DNA of 64,000 bases, taken from positions 25,979,010-26,043,009 of the forward strand of contig NC_051850.1 in the NCBI RefSeq assembly GCF_905115235.1. Reading direction: 5' to 3'. The notes beneath the pieces are model-generated. The model was not told the DNA's origin, did not search any database, and saw nothing but the letters and a program-made list of their open reading frames with translations. The translations under genes and the position numbers were made by a program. Source of the stretch: Hermetia illucens. Its lineage: Eukaryota; Arthropoda; Insecta; Diptera; Stratiomyidae. Positions 22,359 to 33,400 of the stretch are shown piece by piece. Every line of letters starts with the position of its first letter. The stretch's first letter is position 1.

Positions 22359-22709
22359 TGTAAAATACTGTAAAACTTATCCACACATTACTACGTAACA
22401 TTTTCTCCCATATACTGTACATTCATATGTATCTAAAAGTACAGGCCTGCTAAGTATATGTAAATTTTGTATAAATTTGGAAACATGAATTGAGAAATAC
22501 ATAGTTCGTCAGAACTATCAAAGGTAATCACGACGTGTTTAATTCTTGTGGAGTTTAAGCAATTGCTGCTCCCAAAGTCGGTTAGCCTGGAGTTTGGCAC
22601 TTTAGCTGCTCCGACTTTCCATAAACTCTAATAGAGAGAAGGTAAGGTAAAGAGGCTGAGATCAGAGGAACTATCAGTGGACTGGCAACATCACATGGCG
22701 ACCGTGACA
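22359..22709 (+). mobile_element. 5' LTR with tRNA-Arg-type primer-binding site, 412/mdg1-like gypsy remnant
   Basis: LTR 22359-22695 (337 bp, TGTAAAATACTG...ACATCACA) is homologous to the solo LTR at 5723-6089. It is followed with no gap by TGGCGACCGTGACA-type sequence at 22696-22709, the primer-binding site complementary to tRNA-Arg used by the 412/mdg1 group. About 400 bases of what may be leader follow. No pol is seen, so the element is broken and truncated. Confidence 0.85.
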
Positions 22710-23185
22710 GCCTAAAGACTTCTTTCATCACAGCATCTTGTACCACCTTCTTTTGTCTCCTGACCTTGACTCTTTTGGATCTGTTGCCTTAAATACTGAC
22801 TCGGAACAACGTCGTCCTTTAACTGCGTTTTGCTTTCCAAAGTCTCCAGAAGTATGGCTTGGAGCTTATAATCGTCTTGCCCAAAATCTTTTGATCACAC
22901 ACCAGCCTTTTAGAAGTCGATCTTTCTACACTTTTCGCAAAGTTTTTTTCCACTCTTCGCGAATAGTCTGATTCTTCGGAAAACGAAAGAACCTCAAGGT
23001 GCTTCCTCTTTTGCCTTGATAACTATCACAACCATTTATCGCGCACCTCACCATTTTCAATTTTGCACAATTTGCCTCAAACACTATTAATAGAAAAATT
23101 AAAACCAGAAATTGAAACCGAAACGAACTATTCGATAATCACGACCCAAGTGACCTCACCAAATTAAAAAATGGCGAGTATGATG
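22710..23185. other. Leader of the gypsy remnant and unassigned DNA
   Basis: Directly follows the primer-binding site and probably starts as element leader or gag-proximal sequence. No protein motif is recognised. Confidence 0.4.
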
Positions 23186-23595
23186 TTCGGATGATATTAC
23201 CTGGTCTAGTCTATGTAAACTGATGCTCCAGGAGAATTCCTGGAGGATGTGTTCTCGGCTCGCTTATTTGCAGTTGGCCCTCTTGTGGGAGTTTCCTGGT
23301 GGTTGTGGTTATACCTACATCACAAGCCAAGCTTGAGCTCACAAGGGCTCAAGCGTGGAGTTACGCTGTACAACTCGGGTGCCATACCCCTTAGTTGCAG
23401 CAGAGATGATAGATAGACCTTGCATCTACTGGTATGAATGCTGAGCTTGCACTTAGTATAAAACAGTACCGCTGTGCTAGTCATGCCGGGGGCTGATTGT
23501 GGTCTCCAAATCAGTCCGTGTCCGAAGAGGACGCGGGATTATGCCTACACGGCAGGTACTTCACGTTAAACCCTCAGGACCATGGGACGTTGGTC
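23186..23595 (+). mobile_element. Element X copy (diverged, 5'-truncated)
   Basis: Shares with 48008-48635, in order: CTCGCTTATTTGCAGTTGGC, GGGAGTTTC.TGGTGGTTGTG, the GCTTGCACTTAGTATA region, CTGATTGTGGTCTCCAAATC, CAGTCCGTGTCCGAAGAGGA and a closing CCATGGGAC. It ends within a few bases of the same point as the reference copy. Confidence 0.75.
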
Positions 23596-23599
23596 CCCA

Positions 23600-23835
23600 T
23601 TGTGGCAAATGTGAGCACCCCTTTAATACACACATTTTGAGGGCAACTCCTAAATCTATTGCTAATCATGATATGGTCGATCTGATTAGAAGTTTGGCGC
23701 CAGTCAGACAAAACACAACTGACCTTGCGCCGAGCAAGATTTTGTCAGATCCCACCTTGGCATTTAGATCACTCACCATGATTACAATGTCACCTTTAAG
23801 AAGCCTTTTCTGAACTGTGTGTTATTGCTCCTCTA
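23600..23835 (-). mobile_element. LINE-b endonuclease fragment
   Basis: Minus strand reads RLLKGDIVIMVSDLNAKVGS then DKILLG, matching RLAKGDIVIVIADLNAKVRS in the longer LINE-b copy at 26560-26630, followed by a shortened C-terminal endonuclease piece (IRSTIS). Confidence 0.75.
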
Positions 23836-24209
23836 TATCGGAAATCTTCGTTTGGTGCATATAACTGCATAATTGTGATGCACCTTAAGCCTGGAATCTT
23901 GCAGTCAAAATCCTGTCACAAACTGGCCGCCAGGTCAAAAGACCAGGCGTTGCAGTAACAATCTGTTCAACACCAGATTTGTAAATGCTGCCGCTTGGCT
24001 TTACAAAACTCAAAAGCGCAACGCCGCAAGGGCGAGAGAGATAATCTTCAAAGTCTCACCATCTCACTTCATTTAGGACTAGAATATCCAGCTTATATCG
24101 TTGGAATTGTCGATCGAGTTGGAAGAAGCGAGCATTCTGAGCCGAGGAACATCATACTGGATAATTGTACGCGAACAAAACTGTATATTATTTATGACGG
24201 TCCAACTAC

Positions 24210-26385
24210 ACTCATCATCATCACCAACGGCGTAATAACCGGTATCCGGTGTAGACCTGCCTTAGTAAGGAACTCCAGACATCCTAGTTTTGCGTGGTCC
24301 ACCATCCCTATCCCTAAAAGCTGTCTGGCGTCCTGACCTACGCCATCGCCGCATCTTAGGCAGGGTCTGCCTCGTCTTCTTTTTCTATCATAGATATTGC
24401 CCTTATAGACTCTCCGGGCTGGATCATCCTCATCCATACGGATTAAGCGATGCGCCCACCGTAACCTAATGAGCCGGATTTTATCCACAACTCGACGTTC
24501 ATGGTATCGCTCATAGATTTCGTCGTTATGTAGACTACGGAATCGTCCATCCTCATGTAGGGGGCCAAAAATTCTCAGGAGGATTCTTCTCTCAAACGCG
24601 GCCAAGAGTTCGGAATTTTTCTTGCTAAGAACTCAAGTCTCCGAGGAATACATGAGGACTGGAAAGATCATTGTCTTGTACAGTAAGAGCTTTGACCCTA
24701 TGATGAGACGTTTCGAGCGGAATAGTTTTTGTAACCTGAAATTAGCTAACAACTGTGCTCGGCTTTCATCGTCATAGCTGTTATCGGTTGTGATTTTCGA
24801 CCCTAGATAAGAGAAATTTTCAACGGTCTCAAAGTTGCAGTCTCCTATCTTTATTGTTTTCGTTTGACCAGTACTATTCGATGTTGTTCGTTCTTTGGTT
24901 TTCGGCGCTGACATTGCCACCATGTACTTCATCTTGTCTTCATCAATCTGCAGCCCGAGATCTCACGCCGTCTGCTTGACCTGGATGAAGGCAGACTGTA
25001 CATCTCGAATTCCCTCATGGTCGTGCCTGGCTTTAAAGTCGATGAAAAAATGGTGCAACTGATGACCATATTCCAACAGTTCTTCCATCGCTTGCCGCAG
25101 AGAGAAAGTCGGATTTGTTGCTAATTTGCCTGGAGTAAAGCCTCTTTGGTATGGGCCAATGATGTTCTAGACGATTGGGGCTATCCGGCCTAGCCAGATA
25201 GTGAAGAATATCTCATAGATGGTACTCAGAAACGTGATACCTTTATAATTGCTGTGCTGCAAGATACCCCTCATTTTATGCATGGGATTGATAATGCCTT
25301 GTTGCCAGTCGTTAGACAATGATTCGCTGTACCACACTTTGAGCTTCAGTTAATGAACCGCTTGGTGTAATTGGACGCCCCCATATTTAACCAATTCGGC
25401 TGTAATTCGATTGGTTCCTGGCGACTAATTTTTTTATGCCGATGAGTTGTACGGGCTGTTTCTTCTATGTTTGGTGGCAGCATTTGTCCATCGTCTACAG
25501 TTGGCGGGACCTCCAACTCGTCGATATTTTGGTTGTTGAGCAGTTCATCAAAATACTCAACCCGGCGCTTCAATATGCCCATTCATAAGATTTCACTCTT
25601 TGTCTCGATGGGATGAGCATCGAGGTGTATAAGGTTTCATCTTGCTGACTTGGTAAAACTTGGGCGCCTGGTGCGGCTGGCCCCTCTACTTTTCGTGTTT
25701 ACAGATCTGTTGGTTCTCCCAGGCCTCGTTTCTCCGTCTGTGAAGTCGATTACGGGGCTTATATTCCTAAATTTGCTTCACAAACGCAGACTTTTGCTTA
25801 TATTTTCAAAGCCGATAACAGCTGGTTTCATTTTTTAGGTGACTAAGAAACCTACTCCGAGCACATGGTTTACTGGATGATCGCTATAATATATGGTGTA
25901 GTGGCTCTTCTCCAGGAAACCGGTCCCTGTCCATCGCATCTCTTGCAACGCTATTACATCAGCCTTATATAGGGACAGGGTATCGGCTAGCTGCTCAGCA
26001 GCATTCGGTCTGTACAGGGAGCGCACGTTCCATGAGAAAATGTGCAAATCGTCAATCCGTTGTCGTTGCCGGGTTCGTCGTTGAAAAATTCATCCTGTCC
26101 GAGGCTCCTTCCGTGGCTTCGTAACATCGGTTTTCCGTGTAGGGTTGTTAGCCTTACCCAACCCCTAACCTGGAAGAGCAGTTGGTACATTTTGTCCTGT
26201 TTTTAGGAGCGCGAGACTCGCCTTCATCCTTCTCCGTCTGCAGTTTTTCATGAAGAAAGAACTCCCAGCGATCACCACGTGGACCAGGGTTTGGTAGTAT
26301 AGCTGTTGGTGTTGGTTCAACAGGCGTTTACCAGGTTTTATGGTCCATCGTGGGTACCAATCTACATTTCGCCCTGGGACCTATA
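24210..26385 (-). mobile_element. RTE-a LINE with internal deletion, 5' UTR retained
   Basis: On the minus strand the 5' UTR (26385-26200) is followed by the start of the endonuclease (IFSWNVRSLYRPNAAEQLAD, MRWTGTGFLEKSHYTIYY; 26047-25835). A deletion then removes most of the endonuclease near 25790. The linker and early RT lie at 25780-25340 and the RT and C-terminal part at 25090-24230. The end is the (ATG)n tail, seen on the plus strand as CATCATCATCACC at 24212. Multiple stops are present. The LINE-b copy abuts its 5' end at about 26390. Confidence 0.88.
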
Positions 26386-26389
26386 CTAC

Positions 26390-28795
26390 TTTTTGACCGT
26401 CAACTACAAATAGCAGAAAATATCTTTTCTCTTAGACTTCTAACAGCAAGATTTCGGTCCAGGTTAAGGAGCGTCACATTTGTACAATGCTACGCACCAA
26501 CGGAGACTTCCCATGTAGTGGAGAAGGGTAATTTCTACGATCAATTAAATGCGGTTCAGCGTAGACTTGCTAAAGGTGACATTGTGATCGTGATTGCTGA
26601 TCTGAATGCCAAGGTAAGATCTGACAACACCTTGCTCGGGCATGTAATCGGGAAGCACGGTCTTGGCGACCGTAACGGTAATGGTGGGAGATTCGTGGAT
26701 TTCTCCAGCTTCCACCACCTCGTCATTGGCGGCACAGTGTTCGAGCACAGAGCCAAGGGCAGTTGGTCTTCAACTGATCGACAGCTTACGAGCAATCAGA
26801 TCGAACACCTCGTGATCAGCAGTAGATTTAGGAGTTGTCTTCTGGATGTGCGTAATAAGAGAGACGTTGACAACGCCCTCAAAAAGGATCACCATCTGTT
26901 GATGGCTTACGTGCGATTGTGTGTTGCGTCCGCAACTTCTCGCAGGGTTGGGGAGATGCGACCCCTGTGGGTTCAACATCGACCGCTTGTACGACCCAGC
27001 TATCGCTCGACAGTGAGGGAACTATCTTGCTAATTAAGTCGCAGATTTACTCAGTAGATTTACACGCCTGAGAATATCGATGAGCATTGGGCCGCAATCA
27101 AAAATGCTTTTTTCTTGAGTGTTACACAGGTCATCGGCCATGTCTCGAAGGGGCGTCATGAGATCTGATTGATTACGGAATCGTAGTAGCGAATCGATGC
27201 ACAGAAAAGATTGAAGGCTCTACTGACCGCTACAAGTGATAGCGGGCGTGAAGCACTCGAACTCCGATACCGAGCTAAATCCAGAAAAATCCAGGGTAGT
27301 GTACGCCGTGACGAAAGAATTTGCTATTACTCTGACCAGGGAAGCGGAAGATTCCGCAGATTGCAATGATTTCAGAACTGTATACCGCATCATGAAAGAG
27401 CTTGCATGTGGCCGCAAATCTTTCGATGGTCCTGTAAAGGACGTCAACGCTCGACTTCTTATTGACGATGATAAACAACCCCCCGGTGAGGTTCTTCCTC
27501 TTTGGGAATGAAGTGGCTAGTCACCATGTTTCTTCAAGCAGAAGAGCCATCAATGCACTCAAATGGAATAAAACCGCTAGATTCGACGGTGTCATAGCAG
27601 AGTTATTTATCGCTGCTCCTGCAATTATTTCAGATCAGCTGCTTCTACTCGTACGGAAATCTTGGGAATCCGAGACCTTTCCTAGAGAGTGGAAGAAGGG
27701 GGTGGTCGTTAAAGGGGTTAAGGCACACGTTTTGAGTATGACATTGGAAGCCGTCGCAAAGATCATAACTAAAATAATCCTGGAACGCATCAAAGAACAT
27801 CTCAAAAGCTAGATCGACAGAGAGCAGGCTGACTTCCACTGCGGATTCTCTTGCAATGATCACATCAATACCCTACGAATTATTTTGGAACTCATCGGGA
27901 ATGCATCGAGACCCTCCTGCATTGACCTCATCAACCCTCTAAAGATCATTTTGAAACAGATCTTCACTGCACCTGTTCTTCATCGATTTCCAGAAGGCTT
28001 TCGATAATGTGAACAGAGGGTGTATCTGGAGTACTCTACACAGTAGGGGCATTCCGGAGAAACTAATAGCTATTATCAGAGCGACACATGATGGGACAAA
28101 ATGCCACGTGCTGCACCAGAGGAAAAACTTGGAAGATTTTGGGGTCCAAAACCGAGTCCACCAGGGTTGCATTTAGAAAAAGAGACAAGTAGAGTTGGAC
28201 TGAAGTAAACATAAACGAAAACAAGGTTTTCAGTCTCACTTGTCATCGCACTCTCGGATCTGCATTAAAGGGTAGAACATCGAAAGCGTCGAACAATTTG
28301 TATATCTAGGAAGCGACGCCGAACTAGACTAGCACTATATCCGCTTTCGCTGCCCTGTCTAAAAATGCAGTTACCTCAACACTAAGATCAAGTTGAGACT
28401 GTTCTGTGCTAGTGTTCTCCCCGCGTTTCTATATGGGAGTATCACATGGAAAGTGAACTGTGAGTCATATAATCGGAGTACACTGGCCTAACACTATGTA
28501 AAACGAACAAATTGTTCGGCGCACAGGCTTGGCACTCGTATGCAATGTGATAGGAAGGCGGAAGTGACAGTGGATAGCTCACACATTGAGGATGGGCGAC
28601 AATTACATTGCGGGCTATGCCATGCAGTGGAATCCACTCTTCCAAGATGGCCGAGAAGTGGGTCGTCCCAAGGGCACTTGGTGTAGAACAGTAGACGTGG
28701 GAGGAATTGAAAGGTATTTCAGGTAACCGCGAGCGATGGCGCATAGGTGTGGCTGATGAGCTATACCCCACCACGGGATGAAGGGCAACCATATA
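26390..28795 (+). mobile_element. LINE-b, longest copy (endonuclease and RT)
   Basis: Endonuclease: VTFVQCYAPTETSHVVEKGN, IVIVIADLNAKVRSDNTLLG, then NQIEHLVISSRFRSCLLDVR and a degenerate catalytic His region (KKDHHLL). RT from about 27500: ALKWNKTARFDGVIAELF, WKKGVVVK, KIITKIILERIKEHLKS. The palm block reads FDNVNRGCIWSTLHSRGIPE in shifted frames near 28000, and the thumb (FVYLGS) is near 28290. The C-terminal part (WNPLFQDGREVGRPKGTW) is near 28630-28680, ending LYPTTG before an (AT)n-rich tail at 28785-28795. The clade is not certain; the layout is endonuclease-RT in one long ORF. It is dead, with many frame changes. Confidence 0.85.
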
Positions 28796-28842
28796 TATAT
28801 AAAGTGATATAGATCAGACTTCTCACTCAGGGCGGTAGGCCC

Positions 28843-29030
28843 GGGATGAAAATTATGAGAAAAAATTTATCCCGCGGGAAAATTATATGCTTCTTAGATA
28901 AAAATTATGGCGGGCCCGATATTATTCCCTATTTTCATTGAAATTTCTATTCTGGACCCTCGACAAAAATGCAGGCCCTTTCCACCTTCTCTCGTCAGCC
29001 CTGCCTGCACTTCACAAAAGCTGGGTTGAA
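28843..29030 (+). repeat. Unidentified repeat, partner of 13665-13850
   Basis: Shares GATGAAAATTATG, a second AAATTATG, CTATTTTCATTGAA and a closing CTCTCGTCAG with the locus at 13.7 kb. It follows the end of LINE-b by about 50 bases here. Confidence 0.55.
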
Positions 29031-29304
29031 TAGTCAAAATGACAGTGAATAAAGGTGAGATCTCTGCCAAGATTCCAGCAGAACTGATTCAGAGTTTCCA
29101 CACAAACTCAGACTTTCCATTTGAAAAACAATACTAGAACCAATGAGAGAAATGCTTGACCATATTAAGTGCATAGCATGGAAAACGCAAGAATTCACAA
29201 AGGAACACCGGGATAGTGACCAAATCGTTACGAGGAGTCAATTGACTCAAAAAACCCAATCTTTTCTATGATTCTCTAATTTGTGATAATAAATATTGGC
29301 TGGT

Positions 29305-29365
29305 ACAACTTAATCCCTTGTTCAGTCTGTTCCGAAGCTCAGCACTGACGAAGGGATTAAGTTGT
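29305..29365. repeat. 22-bp inverted repeat, 17-base loop
   Basis: ACAACTTAATCCCTTGTTCA (29305-29324, arm continuing GT) pairs with 29344-29365 at 20 of 22 positions. The word AGGGATTAAGT recurs near 30124. Possibly a fold-back relic. Confidence 0.7.
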
Positions 29366-30402
29366 TCCCAAACCATCGGTACCAAAATAAACTTTATTAG
29401 CGAAGGCAACGTCATTCTGTAATATTTCTCCCGCTAACTACTTTGATCTCTGGAAATAGCGCGACATAAATTTTGAAAAATTTCTGCTTATCAGTTCGTT
29501 TGCTCCCGATTAGTCTCAGTGGTTTGTACATCTTGTTCCGTGTTCACTGGCCTCTTTAGTTTTACGAATCCGCATAATGACTTCCTATTGCTGAAATCTC
29601 ATGATGTACCCATGATAACTCGAGCATGCTAGAGATCCCAATATTTCAAAAACTATCCAATGCGCCAAACAAAACAGACTAACTTGCCAAGAATTGCTAA
29701 TGAACAAACATCTAAGAGATACACAGTCCATTAGTTAAACTACTCGAAGAAGACAAATGTCGATAGTACTTCCATGGGCTGGGTACACATGTATTCTGTG
29801 AGCATCAATTTTCTCCTCGCCCATGCGACCAGAGTCATTCACGACACTTTCATAGATACAGTGATCAGTTCTATTTTAGCTCATCTTCTTGCAGACACAC
29901 AATGAACTTAAAACAATGTGTTTGTCAAGATGCAATTTTATGACTAGTGCACATCTAGATGCACTAGCGAAGATTTGCAGTAGAATATCTAATGTGCACT
30001 TTTTAGGACCACAAAGGCTTAAAGACATAATATTTGACTCCAGATGACATAAGTGGGCCCATTGAGTCCTGGAACCATTCCTAAGGTCACTTTTTAAAAA
30101 TAGGAATGACACTCCCCTTCTGAAGGGATTAAGTGATCCTACGACTCCACAGATTTGGATCCCAATATGCTGGTCCCGGTAGACTCTCACATGCCTTCAC
30201 TACCCCACGGCATAGATGGATGAAATGTGCGCTGTGAACGAGGCCTTACAGACAGTGCGCAACTAGTCAACACTATCAGTACAACAAAGCAAATGCACGG
30301 TATCGCTCAGTCCTGGGCATTTCAAGAACCTTAAACTATTTTTAAATAAATCACCGAGTATTGTATAAGCTTCGAAAAGTACTGAAGTGATTAACAATAA
30401 TT
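29366..30402. other. Upstream region of the MSS51-like gene; otherwise unassigned
   Basis: No protein motifs or known repeats recognised. The last 100 bases or so are AT-rich and should hold the promoter and 5' UTR. Confidence 0.45.
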
Positions 30403-33400
30403 ATGGAAACAATTAATAGAAATAAAATTAGAGCAAAATCCTATAAGAAATTGGAAAATCTAAAAATCGAAAAGTGTCCTGATAAAAATTTTGAATTAAA
30501 CGGTAATTTTTATAATAAATAAAATCGAATCAATAACCGTTCATAATTGAAATTATTGTGAAAAAATTCCTAGGTATAATCAGTGAAGTTACTGCTAATC
30601 ATTGTGATACCAATGAATCGAGCCAGAATGATAGCAACCTTATCCTGAATACTTTGTTGAATAATCCAAAATTGAAAGCTATATTTGGTGCATCGAAGCT
30701 GGAGAACATTGACACTGAATGTTCGGAGGATACAGACGAAGAGTTTGAGGAATATATAGAGTACGTGTTCCATCCACGGAAGTATTTTTTGCAGTCGCTA
30801 TGTCAGGTAAATTGGGTAACATAACATGGGTTTTTACGCAAATCCGGTTCAACACCTATCAAAATTGATTGATCGCTGTTTTGGCGAATTTCCAATTAAC
30901 GAACACGATAAATCGCGTGAAAATCAAGCGTCAGAGCGAACTACTTGTAATGTTTTGCAGTTGCTATTTAGTGCGGTCATGGAGAGAAATTAGTTTTTAG
31001 AAATGAGAAGCAAAAATCTATATTTGGTCTTTATTAGATATTACAGTTTAGTGAAATCAAAAGCATAGATTTTCGCATCAAAGTTAACGCCTTTTGAGTT
31101 GTTGTACATCTAACATGGCCGGAACTGTAATCATTACAATTGATTGTCTTCTTTCGGTGGTTTATTTTGAGAGTGGGTAGCTGAATGCGTTTACCCACAG
31201 AGTATTGGACTCCCGCAGCAGAAAGCCGTCGGACTACCAACTAAACACCTCCCTGTCAGCAGAGAACTAGCCTGGACACATTACTTTGGGCTAGCTCTCC
31301 AGCTCTACCGGCTTTGAAAGCATTCAAGTCAGGGAATTCCTATTACCAACGGAAGGAGAAGGAAGGAAGGAAGGGAGTTGATACTTCAGGGAACCCCTTG
31401 CCATCCGGTCCCTCTGCCGGTCGAGTTCAATCTTCTTCGCATGAACATAATGCGCAACACTACTCCATCGTTCCTCAGCATCTGTCTGACAAGGTTGTCT
31501 GGAGAGAGCTTCTCTGTGTCTACATGAAGCTGCTGACGAAAGCCGTTCCACCTTTCATAAGTGAAAAAGGTATGTTCAGCATCGTCCGCCACTCCATTGC
31601 AGAGCGTACAATCAGGAGATCGCACTTTTCCAATTTTGTGCAGACGGGACTAAAAACCTCCAAGCTCACTTAGAAGTTGGGTAAAGAATTAATCAATCTC
31701 ACCGTACGTTTAGTTCAGTCACGGATCGAAATTGTCGATGAGCCACGCAGTCCATCTACTTTTTGACTCATTTTGCCAAGAGAGTTGCCACTCGGTAAGG
31801 TTGCGTTGAGGTTCTTCTCTCTTAAATTTTCGTCCGTAGGGCTGTAGATAGCTTTATGCTCCTTCGCAAGGAGGGCAACGAGATTCACTCCCGCGATCAT
31901 CATCACGGCTGGTTTTGAGACAGTGCGATAAGCAGACGTCACTCGCAAAGCTCCCTGTCTCTGCACTTGAGCAAGGTGCTTACGATGTACCTCCTTGCCG
32001 AGGGCATTAGCCCATACCTCTGCGCCATGGAGCAAAACGGACTGCGTTGTTCCCATAAGAAGACGTCTCCTAGTAGATACATGGGCCCCAATATTCGCCA
32101 TTAGCCGACTCCAGTTGCAGCCCTGTCCGCTACTACTCTGATTTGCTCGAAAAAGCTCATCTTCGAGTTGAGCATTAAACCAAGGTATTTAACCGCTGGT
32201 TTTGACTCTATAGTCAACTCGCTGATGGACATAGTACGCAGGATCGGGATTCGCTTTCTGGCCAAGATCCTAAAAGCATAAGCAGTCATCCGTCCGCTTA
32301 CCCGACGTATAAATATGCCAAGTCTGCTTTGCGCCTGTTCAACAGTGCGTCTAGCAATAAGTGCCGCAACGTCGCCTACATAACCGACCAGGCTCGACTC
32401 TTCGGGGATAACGAGTCTCAGTGGACTTTCGTAGAAAGCGTTCCAGAGGTGCGGCCCTAGAATGAAACCCTGTACTACCCTCGACGTGCTACCTTGGCCC
32501 GTGGAATGGGTTTTCTAATCTGCCCAGCATATCAATTAAAATAAAATTCGATTTGAGTCCGTTTGGGAAGGATCGTATGACCACTTTATTTAAATTCCAA
32601 ATTTAGACTAAAGACTATTTACAATATTTCTTACAAAGTAACCTATCTTGTAAACATTATCCTATCTTTATCATGTGTCGCGCACATGTCCATATTGCAT
32701 TTTACAATGCGTAGGTCAAAGTGTCTTCATTAATGAACACACATTTCTTACGAAATATGGTACAAGCAATAAAAATAACATTATGCTTGTACCATTTTGA
32801 TTATCAGGCCCGTTCACACATGTTACAAAACAAGATGCGTTCTTCGAACAAGGTCCTGTTATTATCTTAAGATAAGAATATGTCTACAACTATGGTACAG
32901 GCAATATAAAATACATTATGCCTGCACCCAATAATATTTATTCTATATGTATACCCTAAATATTCATATTGTGCTATTACTTATCTGTCCATTTTACGGA
33001 ATTAAAGGCGTTTCTGGGGTCAAGTGTTACGAAGAGCACCATCCGACGAGTTCGGCGGCTATGTGCCTCCATTCGTCGAACGGCATCCACAACTTGCATG
33101 ACAGCATCAACTGTGGATCTCCCCGCTCTAAAATCGAACTGCCGTGAAAATAAGCCTCCGGCAGCGCGTACCGCTTCAGCGAATCTACTGTCGATGAGAT
33201 TTTCCAGCACTTTTCCGGCAGTGCCGAGCATACAAACTGAGCGGTATGAAGACGGCAAATCGGAGTCGCCTTTCCCTTTGCGAATCAGCACAAGCCTCGC
33301 CACTTTCCAACTATCAGGGAAAATGCCTTGGGTGCACAGGGAATAGTGTCGTACAATGCGGTACATCTGCTCGGCCTTAAGTGAACAGGGTTTCCGCACC

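Noticed and set aside
30558-30824. 88-codon frame opening on GTG as a separate small gene
   Set aside because: A 71-base intron (30503-30573) links it in frame to an ATG exon at 30403, and its downstream donor at 30806 leads to the MYND exon.
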